64,000 nt of DNA, from assembly GCA_027482185.1 (NCBI GenBank), contig JAIXWF010000011.1, positions 372,001 through 436,000 of the forward strand, read 5' to 3'. This DNA comes from Opitutaceae bacterium (GTDB lineage: Bacteria > Verrucomicrobiota > Verrucomicrobiia > Opitutales > Opitutaceae). Shown piece after piece: positions 25,673-34,473 of this stretch. The notes under the pieces were generated by a model. It saw nothing but the letters and a program-made list of their open reading frames with translations, made no database searches and was not told the DNA's origin. The position numbers and the translations under genes are program-made. Position 1 is the stretch's first letter. Each line of letters starts with the position of its first letter.

Positions 25673-26056
25673 TCAGCGCTTGGCGCGCTGGATCAGCTCC
25701 ACCTCGTAGCCCTCGGGCGCGTCGATGAACGCGATCACCGAGCCGCTGCTCGTCGGCGTCGGGCCGTCGCTGAGTTTGAAGCCCTTGCTTGCGAGCTTCG
25801 CCGTGAACGCCGCCAAATCCTCCACCTCGAACGCGAGGTGCATCAGGTCGGGCTGCACCTGCACGCTCGGGCTGTTCGGCAGCTGGCAGATCTCGATTTC
25901 CTCGTCGCTGTTCGGGGTCTGCAGAAAAACGATCTGCGCCCCGCGGGGCGAAATGTTGCGCCGCGCCACCTTGAGCTCGAGCGCCTCCTCGTAGAACCGC
26001 ACGGTGCGCTCGATGTCGTTCACCCGCATCCGGGTGTGGAGAAGTTTTTTGACCAT
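25673..26056 (-). CDS. gloA: Lactoylglutathione lyase-like glyoxalase (VOC family)
   Basis: 127 residues with the paired beta-alpha-beta-beta-beta fold of glyoxalase I, which detoxifies methylglyoxal adducts. The four metal ligands are in their usual contexts: H7 (LLHTRMRV), E in EIEICQLP, H in LMHLAFEV and E in YEVELIQ. The family motif FYEEALELKVARR is also present. The start is ATG 26056. The gene is a short stand-alone unit between convergent and divergent neighbours. It could serve another alpha-keto aldehyde adduct. Confidence 0.92.
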   Translation of the reverse strand: MVKKLLHTRMRVNDIERTVRFYEEALELKVARRNISPRGAQIVFLQTPNSDEEIEICQLPNSPSVQVQPDLMHLAFEVEDLAAFTAKLASKGFKLSDGPTPTSSGSVIAFIDAPEGYEVELIQRAKR

Positions 26057-26160
26057 GGCCGCAGTGTGCGGCCGGCCGATTCCCGCGCAAGCGTCGCGCC
26101 GCCGACCTTGGCGTTGCGCCCTTGCCTTCCGCGCCGCCACACTCTCCCACCGTTTCGCCC

Positions 26161-27111
26161 ATGTCCCTCGACCTCGCCGCCATCCGCCGCGCCCACGAGC
26201 GCATCCGGCCCCACATCCACCGTACGCCCGTGCTGACGAGCGCGCGCCTCGACGCCGCCTGCGGAGGCCGCCTGTTCTTCAAGTGCGAGAACTTCCAGAA
26301 GGTCGGCGCCTTCAAGGCGCGCGGCGCCGCCAACGCCGTGTTCGCGCTCGACGACGCCGCCGCGGCCCGCGGCGTCGCCACGCACTCCTCCGGCAACCAC
26401 GCCGCCGCCCTCGCCCGCGCCGCCGCCCTCCGCGGCATCCCGGCCCACATCGTGATGCCGGCGAATTCCGCCCAGCCCAAGATCCGCGCCGTCGAGGGCT
26501 ACGGCGGCAAGATCACGCTCTGCGAACCCACCCAGGCCGCCCGCGAAGCCGCCTGCGCGCGCATCCTCGCCGCCACCGGCGCGACCCTCGTGCACCCATA
26601 CGAAAACGAAGACGTCATGGCCGGCCAAGGCACCGCCGCCGTCGAACTTATGGAGGATGCGCCCGACCTCGACTTCATGCTTTGCCCGGTCGGCGGCGGC
26701 GGACTGCTCGCCGGCACCGCCGTGGCCGCCAAGGCCTTGCGCCCCGGCATCGTCGTGATCGCGACCGAACCCGAGGAAGCCGGCGACACGGCGCGCTCGT
26801 TCGCCGCCGGCCACATCGTGCCGTTGGAGAAAACGACGACGATCGCCGACGGCCTCCGCACCACGATCGGCAAACCGAATTTCGAGATCGCGCGACGCCA
26901 TGTCGACCGCGTCGTGACGGTGTCGGAGGCCGAGATCGTCGCCGCCATGCGCACGATCTGGGAAACGCTGAAGATCATCATCGAGCCGTCCTGCGCCGTG
27001 CCCTACGCCGCGATCCAAAGCGGCAAAATCGACGTCGCCGGCCGCCGCGCCGGCCTGATCTTGACCGGCGGCAACGTCGATCTCGACGCCCTCCCTTGGT
27101 TCAAGAAATGA
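26161..27111 (+). CDS. PLP-dependent threonine/serine dehydratase or serine racemase
   Basis: 316-residue fold-type II pyridoxal-phosphate enzyme. Schiff-base Lys is in QKVGAFKARGA, the substrate loop is THSSGNHAAALA, and the phosphate cradle is PVGGGGLLAG. The C-terminal residues near the PLP ring nitrogen are in ILTGGNVD (Ser/Cys replaced by Gly-Asn, as in several dehydratase/racemase members). No C-terminal ACT regulatory domain is present, so it resembles catabolic TdcB or serine racemase rather than IlvA. The start is ATG 26161. The next gene overlaps the stop by ATGA. Confidence 0.88.
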   Translation: MSLDLAAIRRAHERIRPHIHRTPVLTSARLDAACGGRLFFKCENFQKVGAFKARGAANAVFALDDAAAARGVATHSSGNHAAALARAAALRGIPAHIVMPANSAQPKIRAVEGYGGKITLCEPTQAAREAACARILAATGATLVHPYENEDVMAGQGTAAVELMEDAPDLDFMLCPVGGGGLLAGTAVAAKALRPGIVVIATEPEEAGDTARSFAAGHIVPLEKTTTIADGLRTTIGKPNFEIARRHVDRVVTVSEAEIVAAMRTIWETLKIIIEPSCAVPYAAIQSGKIDVAGRRAGLILTGGNVDLDALPWFKK

Positions 27112-27857
27112 TCCCGGCCATGCCCCGCCTCGCCCGCTTTCTTTCCCTCCTTGTTCCGCTTTGGTTTGCCGCGTCCGTCGCCGCCGCGCCGCAGGTCTTC
27201 ATGATCGGCGATTCGACCATGGCGAACAAGCCGCTCGATTTGCCGGAACGCGGCTGGGGCATGGCCTTCGGGGATTTGGTCCGCGCGCCCGCGACGGTGC
27301 AGAACCACGCGATGAACGGCCGCAGCACCAAGAGTTTCATCGACGAAGGCCGCTGGGACAAAGTCCTCGCCGACCTGCGCGCGGGCGACTTCGTGATCAT
27401 CCAGTTCTCGCACAACGACGAGAAGAAGGAGGACCCGAAGCGCTACACCGACCCGGCGACGACCTTTCCCGCCAACCTCCGCCGTTTCATCGCCGAGACC
27501 CGCGCGAAGCAGGCAACGCCGATCCTCGCGACGCCGGTCGCGCGCCGGAAATTCGCCGCCGACGGCAAACTCACGTCGACGCACGGCGAGTATCCCGCGG
27601 CGATCCGGAAGGTCGCCGCCGAGGAGAAAGTGGCGCTGCTCGAATTGGAAAAAGCGACGGAGCGCTGGCTGCAGGCCGCGGGACCCGAAGCCTCGAAGCA
27701 GTTCTTCATGTGGATCGAACCCGGCACGCACCCGAAGATCCCCGACGGCCGCAAAGACGACACGCACTTCGTCGGGGCCGGCGCCAAAGCCGTCGCCACC
27801 ATGGCCGCCGAGGAATTGCGCCGCGTGAATTCGCCGCTGGCGGAATGGCTGCGCTGA
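27108..27857 (+). CDS. Exported rhamnogalacturonan acetylesterase-like SGNH hydrolase
   Basis: 249 residues (245 if the second ATG at 27120 is used). A signal peptide (RLARFLSLLVPLWFAASVAA) is followed by an SGNH esterase of the rhamnogalacturonan acetylesterase group. Ser is in FMIGDSTMA, Gly/Asn are in NHAMNGRSTKSF and FSHNDEKKE, and the Asp/His pair is in KDDTHFVGAGA. It removes acetyl groups from pectin side chains. The ATG at 27108 overlaps the dehydratase stop (ATGA), suggesting coupling, although the metabolic link is unclear. RhaM and GH28 nearby support the pectin role. Confidence 0.88.
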   Translation: MIPAMPRLARFLSLLVPLWFAASVAAAPQVFMIGDSTMANKPLDLPERGWGMAFGDLVRAPATVQNHAMNGRSTKSFIDEGRWDKVLADLRAGDFVIIQFSHNDEKKEDPKRYTDPATTFPANLRRFIAETRAKQATPILATPVARRKFAADGKLTSTHGEYPAAIRKVAAEEKVALLELEKATERWLQAAGPEASKQFFMWIEPGTHPKIPDGRKDDTHFVGAGAKAVATMAAEELRRVNSPLAEWLR

Positions 27858-27883
27858 TTTCGCCTGCGGGCGAAATAGGCGCC

Positions 27884-28043
27884 GAGTTTGGAGTTTTGAG
27901 TTTGGGGTTCGGAGTTGCCGGAAAGGAATCCTCCGGATCGCGGCGATTGCCAAAGCGTGAATTTTCCGAATGTCCCCGGAAACTCCGAACTCCGAACTCC
28001 GAACTCCGAACTCCGAACTCCGAACTCCGAACTCCGAACTCCG
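27884..28043. repeat. Inverted heptamer arrays, family B copy 1
   Basis: Nine perfect tandem copies of AACTCCG occupy 27981-28043. About 60 bases to the left, 27884-27919 holds five degenerate heptamers of the opposite sense (GGAGTTT, TGAGTTT, GGGGTTC, GGAGTTG), so the two arrays can pair as a long imperfect hairpin. It lies between convergent genes. Confidence 0.9.
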
Positions 28044-28078
28044 AACCCGCCGCAGCCGCAGCCGCGGCCGGCGCCGCG

Positions 28079-28393
28079 TCAGTCCAAGTGAAACACCTCG
28101 CGCAGCGGCGCGGCGACGGGACTGTGGTCGGAGTTGCTCGGCATCACGTCGCCCATGTGGCGCCACCAGCGCTGGCAGACTTCGGTTTTCGCGATCGCGG
28201 CCCAGCGGGCCTCGTCCTCGATTTCCGCGTACGCGAAGAGCTGCCGCGTTTCCGGCAGCAGAAAGATCGAGTAGTTGTGGACGCCGTGCGCTTTGAGCAC
28301 GGCCTCGAGCTCGGGCCAGATCGGCTGGTGCCGGCGCGCATACTCGGCCTCGCGGCCGGCATCGACGCTCATGACGAAGGCTTTTCGGATCAT
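28079..28393 (-). CDS. rhaM: L-rhamnose mutarotase
   Basis: 104-residue enzyme that interconverts the alpha and beta anomers of L-rhamnose. Family blocks are present: [21 protein letters not shown] (catalytic His region), [21 protein letters not shown] and the WWRHMGDVM core with DHSP near the end. Length is normal. The start is ATG 28393. It is isolated from other rha genes. Together with the acetylesterase and the GH28 enzyme it suggests use of rhamnogalacturonan-derived rhamnose. Confidence 0.95.
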   Translation of the reverse strand: MIRKAFVMSVDAGREAEYARRHQPIWPELEAVLKAHGVHNYSIFLLPETRQLFAYAEIEDEARWAAIAKTEVCQRWWRHMGDVMPSNSDHSPVAAPLREVFHLD

Positions 28394-28406
28394 CCTAGAA
28401 TACGCA

Positions 28407-28573
28407 GTGGGACACAGAGGCCACGGAGGCAAACCGTGAGGACACGGAGGGATGGAGTAAGCATGTTGCCGCAACGGCATTCGCCCGCCGTGTGAACCCG
28501 TACCGGGGAACCGTCGCAGCTCCGACTGCCGCTCGGTGGCCTCCTTTTCCTTCTCCGTGCCCTCCGTGACTCA
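28407..28573. repeat. CACAGAGG-armed palindromic repeat, family E copy 1
   Basis: About 167 bp between rhaM and the next minus-strand gene. The left part carries GACACAGAGGCCACGGAGG and GACACGGAGGG. The right part carries the complementary GTGGCCTCC and CCCTCCGTGACTC; GAGGCCAC (28417-28424) and GTGGCCTC (28536-28543) pair perfectly. The ends resemble copies at 37035 and 58462. Confidence 0.65.
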
Positions 28574-28594
28574 TGACATCGTCGGAAAACAGGC

Positions 28595-30292
28595 TCATTT
28601 GGCCGCGGGGGCCGGCGCCGGTTTCGCGGGTTCGGGTTTCAACGTCTCGGGGTGGTCGCGCTCGACCGCGGCTTGCAGCATCCGGAATCGGTCCTGCACG
28701 GCCGGCTCCGTCGCGATCTTCACGCCGTGCGCGGCCAACGCGCGCGCTTCGGCCGGGAAGCCGCGGCCGGCGGCCAGCAGTGTCGCCTGGAGCAGCAGAT
28801 TGAAATCGCGCGGAAACAGGTTCACGCCGCGCACCACCGCGGCGAATTGGTCCCGCGTCGGATTCGCCGCGGACGCCATCCACATCTCGGCCGCCAACGC
28901 ATACACGCCGGCCAATTCGGGCGGCTGCATCTGCGCCGTCTTCAGCGCCTCGATCACCGGGGCCAATTGCGCCGGCGTCAATTTGCCGCCGGGCGCGGCG
29001 GGCTTCGCCTTCGCGTCGGCGAACCGCAGCCGCGCCAATTCCAGCCACGCCCGCGCACGCACGGCTTTGCCGGCCGCGGCCGCCTCGAGAAACTTGCGCG
29101 CGCGCTCGTCGTTGCCCGCGAGTTTCTCGTCGAGTCCCAGCGCCGCCAAGAGGCGCGGATCGCGTTCGCCGCGCACATAGGGGGCGATGAGCGCGTTGCG
29201 GGCGGCCGTGCCGTGGCCGGCCAAACGCAGGACTTCGCCCTTGAGGCGCCCGACGACGGCGTCGGGGGCGTCGACCAGATTCACCGGCGGCGGCGCGGGC
29301 AGTTCCTCGCCCTTCTTCGCCGTGTACTGCATCGCCTGGTAGTTCGTGAAACCGATGTAGCCGCGGAGCGTGAGGCCCATGTCTTTGTACGACATCTTGA
29401 AGCAGGCCTTGAAGAGTTCCTCGGTGATCGGCTCGCGGCCGGCCCGCTGCAAAAAGGTCAGGAACGGTTTCTGGTATTTCTTGTTTTCGCCGTAGAGACA
29501 CAGGTGCACGAACGCATAGCACTGCGCCGACCAATAGGCGGAGCGTTCCCGCGGCTGCTCCGACTCGAGCAATTCCTGCATCGGGATCAGCGCATGCTGG
29601 GCGAGCAAACGGTTGAAGTCGCCGGTCTTCTCGCCGCCGAAGCCGTCCCCGATCTGCGCAAACGTGATCCACTTCCGGTTGAAATCGATCGCGGAGAAAA
29701 TCTGCACGAGGCCCTCCTCGAACCACACCGGCGGCGGCGTCGCGCTCTGCCGCCGGATCAGGTGCCGGAAATACTCGCGGTAGAAGGCGCGGTACGGATC
29801 GCTCTCGACCGTCCGGTCGCCCTCCAGCTGCAATTCCGCGATCGCGAAATCCACCACGATCGCCGTGCGCTCGCTGTTGCTGAAAAAGAGACTGTTCGAG
29901 CCGAAACGCGTTTCGCTTTGGTTCTCGGGCACGAACTGGTCGAAGGAGTTTCCCCGGCTGCACAAAATCAGCGCCGTCGGCACCGGCACCGCGCCGCCGG
30001 CGAGTCCCGGCATGATCGCGGCCACGGCTTGCTGCAGCAGATGGAAATCGGAAACGAACCGCTTCGTCGCCCCGGCCGACATGTTCGACAGGATCTCGAA
30101 ACCCGGGATCTCCGCGTAGCGCCACGACTCGGGCGGCGGCAGGAGCCGCGAATCCGTCACCTCGAACTTCGGCAATTCGACCACCGGGCCCGACGGCGCC
30201 GCCGCGGGTTGCGCCGCCCACGCCGCCCAACCGCCCGCCCACGCGAGCAGGCCGAGCGGCAGGAAACGGAAACGGCGCGTCGCGGGCTTCAT
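28595..30292 (-). CDS. Secreted lineage-specific protein, paralogue 1 (ELPKFEVTD family)
   Basis: 565 residues: signal peptide (hydrophobic LPLGLLAWAGGWAAWA), the segment VVELPKFEVTDSRLLPPPE, then IPGFEILSN. A region with PPVWFEEGLVQIF follows, reminiscent of a degenerate gluzincin helix (no HExxH), and then a Leu/Ala-rich C-terminal part with TPR-like helices. It is a close paralogue of the upstream gene over its whole length (shared IPGFEILSN, FKMSYKDM, RGERDPxLLAALGL). The genes overlap by 4 bases (ATGA), so they arose by tandem duplication and are cotranslated. Function unknown. Confidence 0.8.
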   Translation of the reverse strand: MKPATRRFRFLPLGLLAWAGGWAAWAAQPAAAPSGPVVELPKFEVTDSRLLPPPESWRYAEIPGFEILSNMSAGATKRFVSDFHLLQQAVAAIMPGLAGGAVPVPTALILCSRGNSFDQFVPENQSETRFGSNSLFFSNSERTAIVVDFAIAELQLEGDRTVESDPYRAFYREYFRHLIRRQSATPPPVWFEEGLVQIFSAIDFNRKWITFAQIGDGFGGEKTGDFNRLLAQHALIPMQELLESEQPRERSAYWSAQCYAFVHLCLYGENKKYQKPFLTFLQRAGREPITEELFKACFKMSYKDMGLTLRGYIGFTNYQAMQYTAKKGEELPAPPPVNLVDAPDAVVGRLKGEVLRLAGHGTAARNALIAPYVRGERDPRLLAALGLDEKLAGNDERARKFLEAAAAGKAVRARAWLELARLRFADAKAKPAAPGGKLTPAQLAPVIEALKTAQMQPPELAGVYALAAEMWMASAANPTRDQFAAVVRGVNLFPRDFNLLLQATLLAAGRGFPAEARALAAHGVKIATEPAVQDRFRMLQAAVERDHPETLKPEPAKPAPAPAAK

Positions 30293-32094
30293 TTCTTGGC
30301 TTTGCCGGCCGGGGCCGCCGCCGGTTGCGCCGCGGCCGCGGGCGCCGGGGCCGGCGGGAGCGAGGCCTTGAGATCCTCGAATCGCTTCTTCGTGTTCGCG
30401 TCCGGGGCGTAGCGGACGCCGTGGTCGGCCATGGCGTGCGCCACTTGCAGCTCGTTGACGGACGAGGCGAAAAGCCCGGCCTGATAGATCAGTTTCAGCC
30501 GCATCGGGAAGAGCTGCGCGCCCTCGATCAGCGGCACGACATCCTCCTTCTTCGGCGGGACCGCGCTGCGGACCCAAGTGTCGCCGAGCAATTCGTACAG
30601 CGCAAATTGATGCGGCGGCTGCCGGCGCGCGCGCAGCAGCGGTTCCGTCACCGCGGCCACCTGCGCCGCGGAGAACCGCCCGTCTGCGCCGCCCGGCGCA
30701 GCGAGCGCGTCCGCAAAACGGTAGCGCGCCAATTCCAGGGTCGCATCGGGTCGCGCCGACTTGGCGGCGTAGGCGGCCTCGAGGAACTTCCGCGCGCGAG
30801 CCTCCTCGCCGTAGGATTTCTCGTAGAGCCCGAGCGCCGCCAGCAGGTTGGGGTCGCGTTCGCCGCGCGTGTAAGGCGCGATCAATTCGGTGCGGGCCGC
30901 GGCCTTGTGGCCGGCGAGCAGCATCGCTTCGCCCTTGATCCGGCCGACCTCCGCCTGCGTCGCCTCCCGCAGCGCCAACGGCGGCGGCGGCAAAATCACG
31001 TCCTCCTTGGCCCGGAACTCCTTGGCTTCGTAAACGGTGAATTCGACGTAGCCGCGGATCTGCATGAGCATGTCCTTGTACGACATCTTGAAGACCTCTT
31101 TGAAAAGCGTCTCGCTCATCGGCTCGCGCCCGAGCCGCGTCAGCAATTGCGTGAACGGCTTCTGGAACTTGCCGCGCTCGCCGTAGAGGCACATGTGCAC
31201 GAACGCGTAGGCCTGCTTGGCCCAGACGTTGTTGCCGAGGACGTTGATCGCCTCCGGCGAGTCGTGCGTCACGGCGAAGAACTTCGCCAGCGGCACCAGC
31301 GAGCGGCGCCTCAGCGCGGCGTTGAAATCGCGGTCCTCGGCCGGCGCGCCGGGCAGCGTTTGCGCCTCCGGATCGTCGGCCGTCGCGAGCGCGTTGAGCT
31401 GCTGCACCATGCCCGCCTCGGCGGAAATCGTGTTCGGGTCCTCGAGCTTCGCGAACTCGATGGTCCGGGCGTCGAACTTCATCCGGATGATGATCTGCGA
31501 AAGGCCTTCCTCGAGCCACGCGGGCAGGCGCGGTTCGTTTCGGCTGAGCAGGTAGCGGATGTACTCGCGGTAGAGCTGCTTGTCGTGCTCGACGGAAATC
31601 AGGCCGGAGTTCGTGCCCGTCGCGGCATCGTCCGCGCCGTCGACGTTGAGGACGCTCAGCGTCGTCGACTGCAGATCGATCACGATCGCGGTACGGTTGC
31701 CCTGCTTGAGGAAGAGGCTGGCGAAGCCCGCGTCCGGCCGGTACTTCCCCTCCGGGATGAACCCGTCGAACTTGCCCTTGCGGCCGCTCAGAATGAGCGC
31801 CGTGGGCTGCGAGATTTGCTGCGGGATCGGCCAGACATGCCCGAGCGCCTGGCGGAACATATCGAAATCGCGGATGAGCCGCTGCGTCGCCTTGTCGGAG
31901 GCGTTCGAGAGGATCTCGAAGCCGGGAATCGTCGCGTAGCGCCACGCCTCGGGCGGCGGCAGCTCGCGGTTGTCGGTCACGACGAACTTCGGCAGCTCGA
32001 CCACCGGCGCACCGGCCGGCGCCGACTCCTGGGCGGACAACCAGACGGCACTGCCCAACGCGGCGAAAACAGCGCACACGGCAAAGGGTTTCAT
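30289..32094 (-). CDS. Secreted lineage-specific protein, paralogue 2 (ELPKFVVTD family)
   Basis: 601 residues, first gene of the tandem pair. A signal peptide (KPFAVCAVFAALGSAVWLSA) is followed by VVELPKFVVTDNRELPPPE and IPGFEILSN, a middle section with LPAWLEEGLSQII, and a helical C-terminal half rich in Ala/Leu. The tail ends in a Pro/Ala-rich run before GKAKK. The VELPKFxVTD segment resembles the N-terminal extension common on secreted Opitutaceae proteins. The peptidase-like helix keeps EE but lacks the HExxH zinc motif, so enzymatic activity is doubtful. Role unknown. Confidence 0.8.
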   Translation of the reverse strand: MKPFAVCAVFAALGSAVWLSAQESAPAGAPVVELPKFVVTDNRELPPPEAWRYATIPGFEILSNASDKATQRLIRDFDMFRQALGHVWPIPQQISQPTALILSGRKGKFDGFIPEGKYRPDAGFASLFLKQGNRTAIVIDLQSTTLSVLNVDGADDAATGTNSGLISVEHDKQLYREYIRYLLSRNEPRLPAWLEEGLSQIIIRMKFDARTIEFAKLEDPNTISAEAGMVQQLNALATADDPEAQTLPGAPAEDRDFNAALRRRSLVPLAKFFAVTHDSPEAINVLGNNVWAKQAYAFVHMCLYGERGKFQKPFTQLLTRLGREPMSETLFKEVFKMSYKDMLMQIRGYVEFTVYEAKEFRAKEDVILPPPPLALREATQAEVGRIKGEAMLLAGHKAAARTELIAPYTRGERDPNLLAALGLYEKSYGEEARARKFLEAAYAAKSARPDATLELARYRFADALAAPGGADGRFSAAQVAAVTEPLLRARRQPPHQFALYELLGDTWVRSAVPPKKEDVVPLIEGAQLFPMRLKLIYQAGLFASSVNELQVAHAMADHGVRYAPDANTKKRFEDLKASLPPAPAPAAAAQPAAAPAGKAKK

Positions 32095-32176
32095 CGTGGG
32101 AGGAGACGAGCGCGGCCCCCGAAAGTTGCCGAGACTAAATTTCCGGCGGCGCCGGTCATCCGGCGCTCCGTTCCCT

Positions 32177-32260
32177 GTAGGGGCGTCGCTCGTCGGCGCC
32201 CGCTTGGGAATAGGCGTCGCTCGTCGGCGCCCGAGGGCGTCGGCCAGCGACGCCCCTGCG
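32177..32260. repeat. GTAGGGGCG-armed palindromic repeat, family D copy 1
   Basis: 84 bp upstream of the secreted paralogue pair. GTAGGGGCGTCGCT at the left pairs with AGCGACGCCCCTGC at the right. The left arm is duplicated: the 16-mer GGCGTCGCTCGTCGGC occurs at 32182 and again at 32213. Copy 2 lies at 40701-40754. Confidence 0.8.
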
Positions 32261-32293
32261 CAAGGCCCTCGGCGCCGGCAGGCCGTGCGCCGC

Positions 32294-34330
32294 TCAGCCC
32301 ACCGCCGCCCGCAGCAACACAATGAACAGCCCGAGGATCGCGCCCGAGACGAGGCAGCACGCGAAGAACCCGATCGTGTCCGTGCGGTTCCACTTCGTCA
32401 GTTCCCAGTTGGAACGGGGGAACAGCTTGCGGTCGTTGAACCGGTTGGGCTCCCGCGCCGTCGCCGCCATCTCCCGCGCCTCGATCTCCGGCGTCGCGCC
32501 GACCTCGGTCTTCATTTTTCCGTAGAACAGATCGACCTTTGCCTTGTCCGGCTGGCGCGTGAGATAGCTCACCAGAATCAGCAGCGCGAACGGGAACAGG
32601 CCGTCGAAGAAGAACCGCGCGGCGTTCCGCGCGCTGGCCGACTTCGTCGTGAAGTCGACGCCGACACGGTCGAGCAGGTACAGCTCCGTGTGGAACCGGC
32701 CGCGGCCTTCGAGCGGACTCGCGGGATCCTCGGGCCGCGAGCGCACGACGGATTCGAAGAACACCGGCTCGCGGCGGCCGTCGGCGTTCGGGACCGATTG
32801 CACCGTGAGCGCCGGGCTCGTCCGCCACGCGTCCACTTTCCCGATGAGCAGCGGCGATATGATGTTCACCAGCGCCGAGACAATCACGGCCACCCACACC
32901 GCAGCCGGCGTCAGCCGCCGCCAGAGAAACATCAGCAGCACCGCGGCGCCGAAGGGGACGTTCACCGTGAGCATCAGCTGCAGGACGGAAAACACGCTCG
33001 TCATCTGCGTGGCGGCCAGAATGCCGATCGCCAGCGCGGCCGCGATCGCCCAGCGGCCGGCGCGGACGGCGTCGCCGTCCGTCATGTCGGGCTTCATGTA
33101 GCGGTAGACATTGCGTACGAACAAAGCCGATACCGCCATCGTCTGGGCCGCGACGGTCGACATGTTGGCGGCGAGGACGCCGGCCATCATCAGGCCGAGC
33201 AGTCCGGGCGCGAGCAGGTGCCGCGACATCGTACCCCACACGGCGTCGGGGTCGGAGAGGGCGTTCGGGCCGGCGAAGAGCGCGATGGCGATCAGGCCCG
33301 CGAACGCCCACATGACGATCATCAGGCGCTTCGCGTAGGTGCCCGAGACGGCGCCGAAGCGGGCCGCGAACTCGTCCTTCGCCGAGCCGCTCACGCTCAT
33401 GTTGCCGATGATGCCGTGGATCTGCACGACGCTCACCAGCAGAATCCCCGCGAGCGTCCAGCCCGTGACCTGCGACGACGCGTTGCCCAGCAGGTCGAAC
33501 ATCGCCGCCGGCACCTTTTGGCCGAGCGCGTCCCACCCGCCGATGGCCGCGAGGCCGAACGGCAGCAGCAGCGCCGAGAACACCACGATGAGCACGCCCT
33601 GCACCGCCTCGTTCACGGCCGTGGCCGCCATGCCGCCGAGCACGATGTAGAGGCCGACGATCACAGTGTAGATCACGTAGAACGACCACGGTTCGAGCGC
33701 GGTCACGTAGCTGCGCAGTTCGCCCCGGGCGTTCGCGTCGTGCAAGGTGTCGAGCCGGGCCTTGTCCGCCGGCGCCAACGCCCCCGCCTTCGCACTGCGC
33801 TCGAGCACCTTCATCTCGGTGTAGCCCTCGACCGACTGCCGTTCCGCGGCCGTCCACTGCGCCTCGGGTTTCACCAGCAGGGACGAGGAAATCTTGTACG
33901 AGATCAGGTTGCCGAAACCGATGGTGACGACGACCGAGGCCACGATCTGGAACAGCGCGTAGAACCGCGCCAGCCCGCGGCTGCCGAGCCGGTCGGTAAA
34001 CAGGTCCGCCACCGTCACCAACCGCACGCGGCGGAACCAGAGGTTCATGAACCAATAGTACGGATTCATGAACAGCGTCTGGAAGGAGAGCCACACGCCC
34101 GACACGCCCTGCTGGTAGACGAGACTGGCGGTGCTGACGGCGCCGTTGGCGTCGGTCGCGTTCCCGAAATTGAGGAAAAACTGGTACAGTTTGCCGAGAC
34201 TGCGGTCGGCCAGAAAGAAGCTCTCCTCGTTGGCCGCGCCCTTCGCCGCCCGGTTGCCGAGGTACGTGACCGTCCCGAGGTAAGCGAGAACGACAAGGAT
34301 ATCGATCACATGCAGGCTGCCGATGGTCAT
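32294..34330 (-). CDS. Sodium:solute symporter family transporter
   Basis: 678-residue inner-membrane carrier of the SSS family with about 13 hydrophobic helices. The core begins IDILVVLAYLGTVTYLG and has the typical helix 2 segment FFLADRSLGKLYQFFLNFGNATDANG. Two long soluble loops are inserted: one after residue 170 (KPEAQWTAAERQ) and one near 520-590 before the final helices. Substrate cannot be assigned by sequence; the divergent LacI gene suggests a sugar or uronate. The ATG at 34330 faces the regulator start at 34489 across a 158-base shared region. Confidence 0.92.
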   Translation of the reverse strand: MTIGSLHVIDILVVLAYLGTVTYLGNRAAKGAANEESFFLADRSLGKLYQFFLNFGNATDANGAVSTASLVYQQGVSGVWLSFQTLFMNPYYWFMNLWFRRVRLVTVADLFTDRLGSRGLARFYALFQIVASVVVTIGFGNLISYKISSSLLVKPEAQWTAAERQSVEGYTEMKVLERSAKAGALAPADKARLDTLHDANARGELRSYVTALEPWSFYVIYTVIVGLYIVLGGMAATAVNEAVQGVLIVVFSALLLPFGLAAIGGWDALGQKVPAAMFDLLGNASSQVTGWTLAGILLVSVVQIHGIIGNMSVSGSAKDEFAARFGAVSGTYAKRLMIVMWAFAGLIAIALFAGPNALSDPDAVWGTMSRHLLAPGLLGLMMAGVLAANMSTVAAQTMAVSALFVRNVYRYMKPDMTDGDAVRAGRWAIAAALAIGILAATQMTSVFSVLQLMLTVNVPFGAAVLLMFLWRRLTPAAVWVAVIVSALVNIISPLLIGKVDAWRTSPALTVQSVPNADGRREPVFFESVVRSRPEDPASPLEGRGRFHTELYLLDRVGVDFTTKSASARNAARFFFDGLFPFALLILVSYLTRQPDKAKVDLFYGKMKTEVGATPEIEAREMAATAREPNRFNDRKLFPRSNWELTKWNRTDTIGFFACCLVSGAILGLFIVLLRAAVG

Positions 34331-34350
34331 GGGGTGGGGAAACTGGCGGC

Positions 34351-34393
34351 GAACTTGCGGCGCGCCTCCGGCAGCGGCGAGCAAACTTGCGCG
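34351..34393. promoter_or_regulatory. Candidate operator sites between symporter and LacI genes
   Basis: The octamer AACTTGCG recurs at 34352 and 34384, 32 bp (three helical turns) apart. At the second site GCAAACTTGC (34381-34390) is a perfect GCAA/TTGC palindrome, the kind of half-site pair bound by LacI-type regulators. No biochemical consensus is known to me for this regulator, so this is only a candidate. Confidence 0.35.
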
Positions 34394-34473
34394 CGGACCG
34401 TCCGGCACACCCGGCCGCGGCGCGGCGCGCCGCCCGCGAAACGGGTTGCTTTCCGCCGTTCTTCCCCGAACTT

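Noticed and set aside
27981-28043. Tandem array considered as a CRISPR
   Set aside because: Units are 7 bp with no spacers and no cas genes nearby, so it is a simple tandem repeat.
30289-32094. Active metallopeptidase call for the secreted paralogues
   Set aside because: The EEGL helix lacks the HExxH zinc motif, so an active gluzincin cannot be supported.
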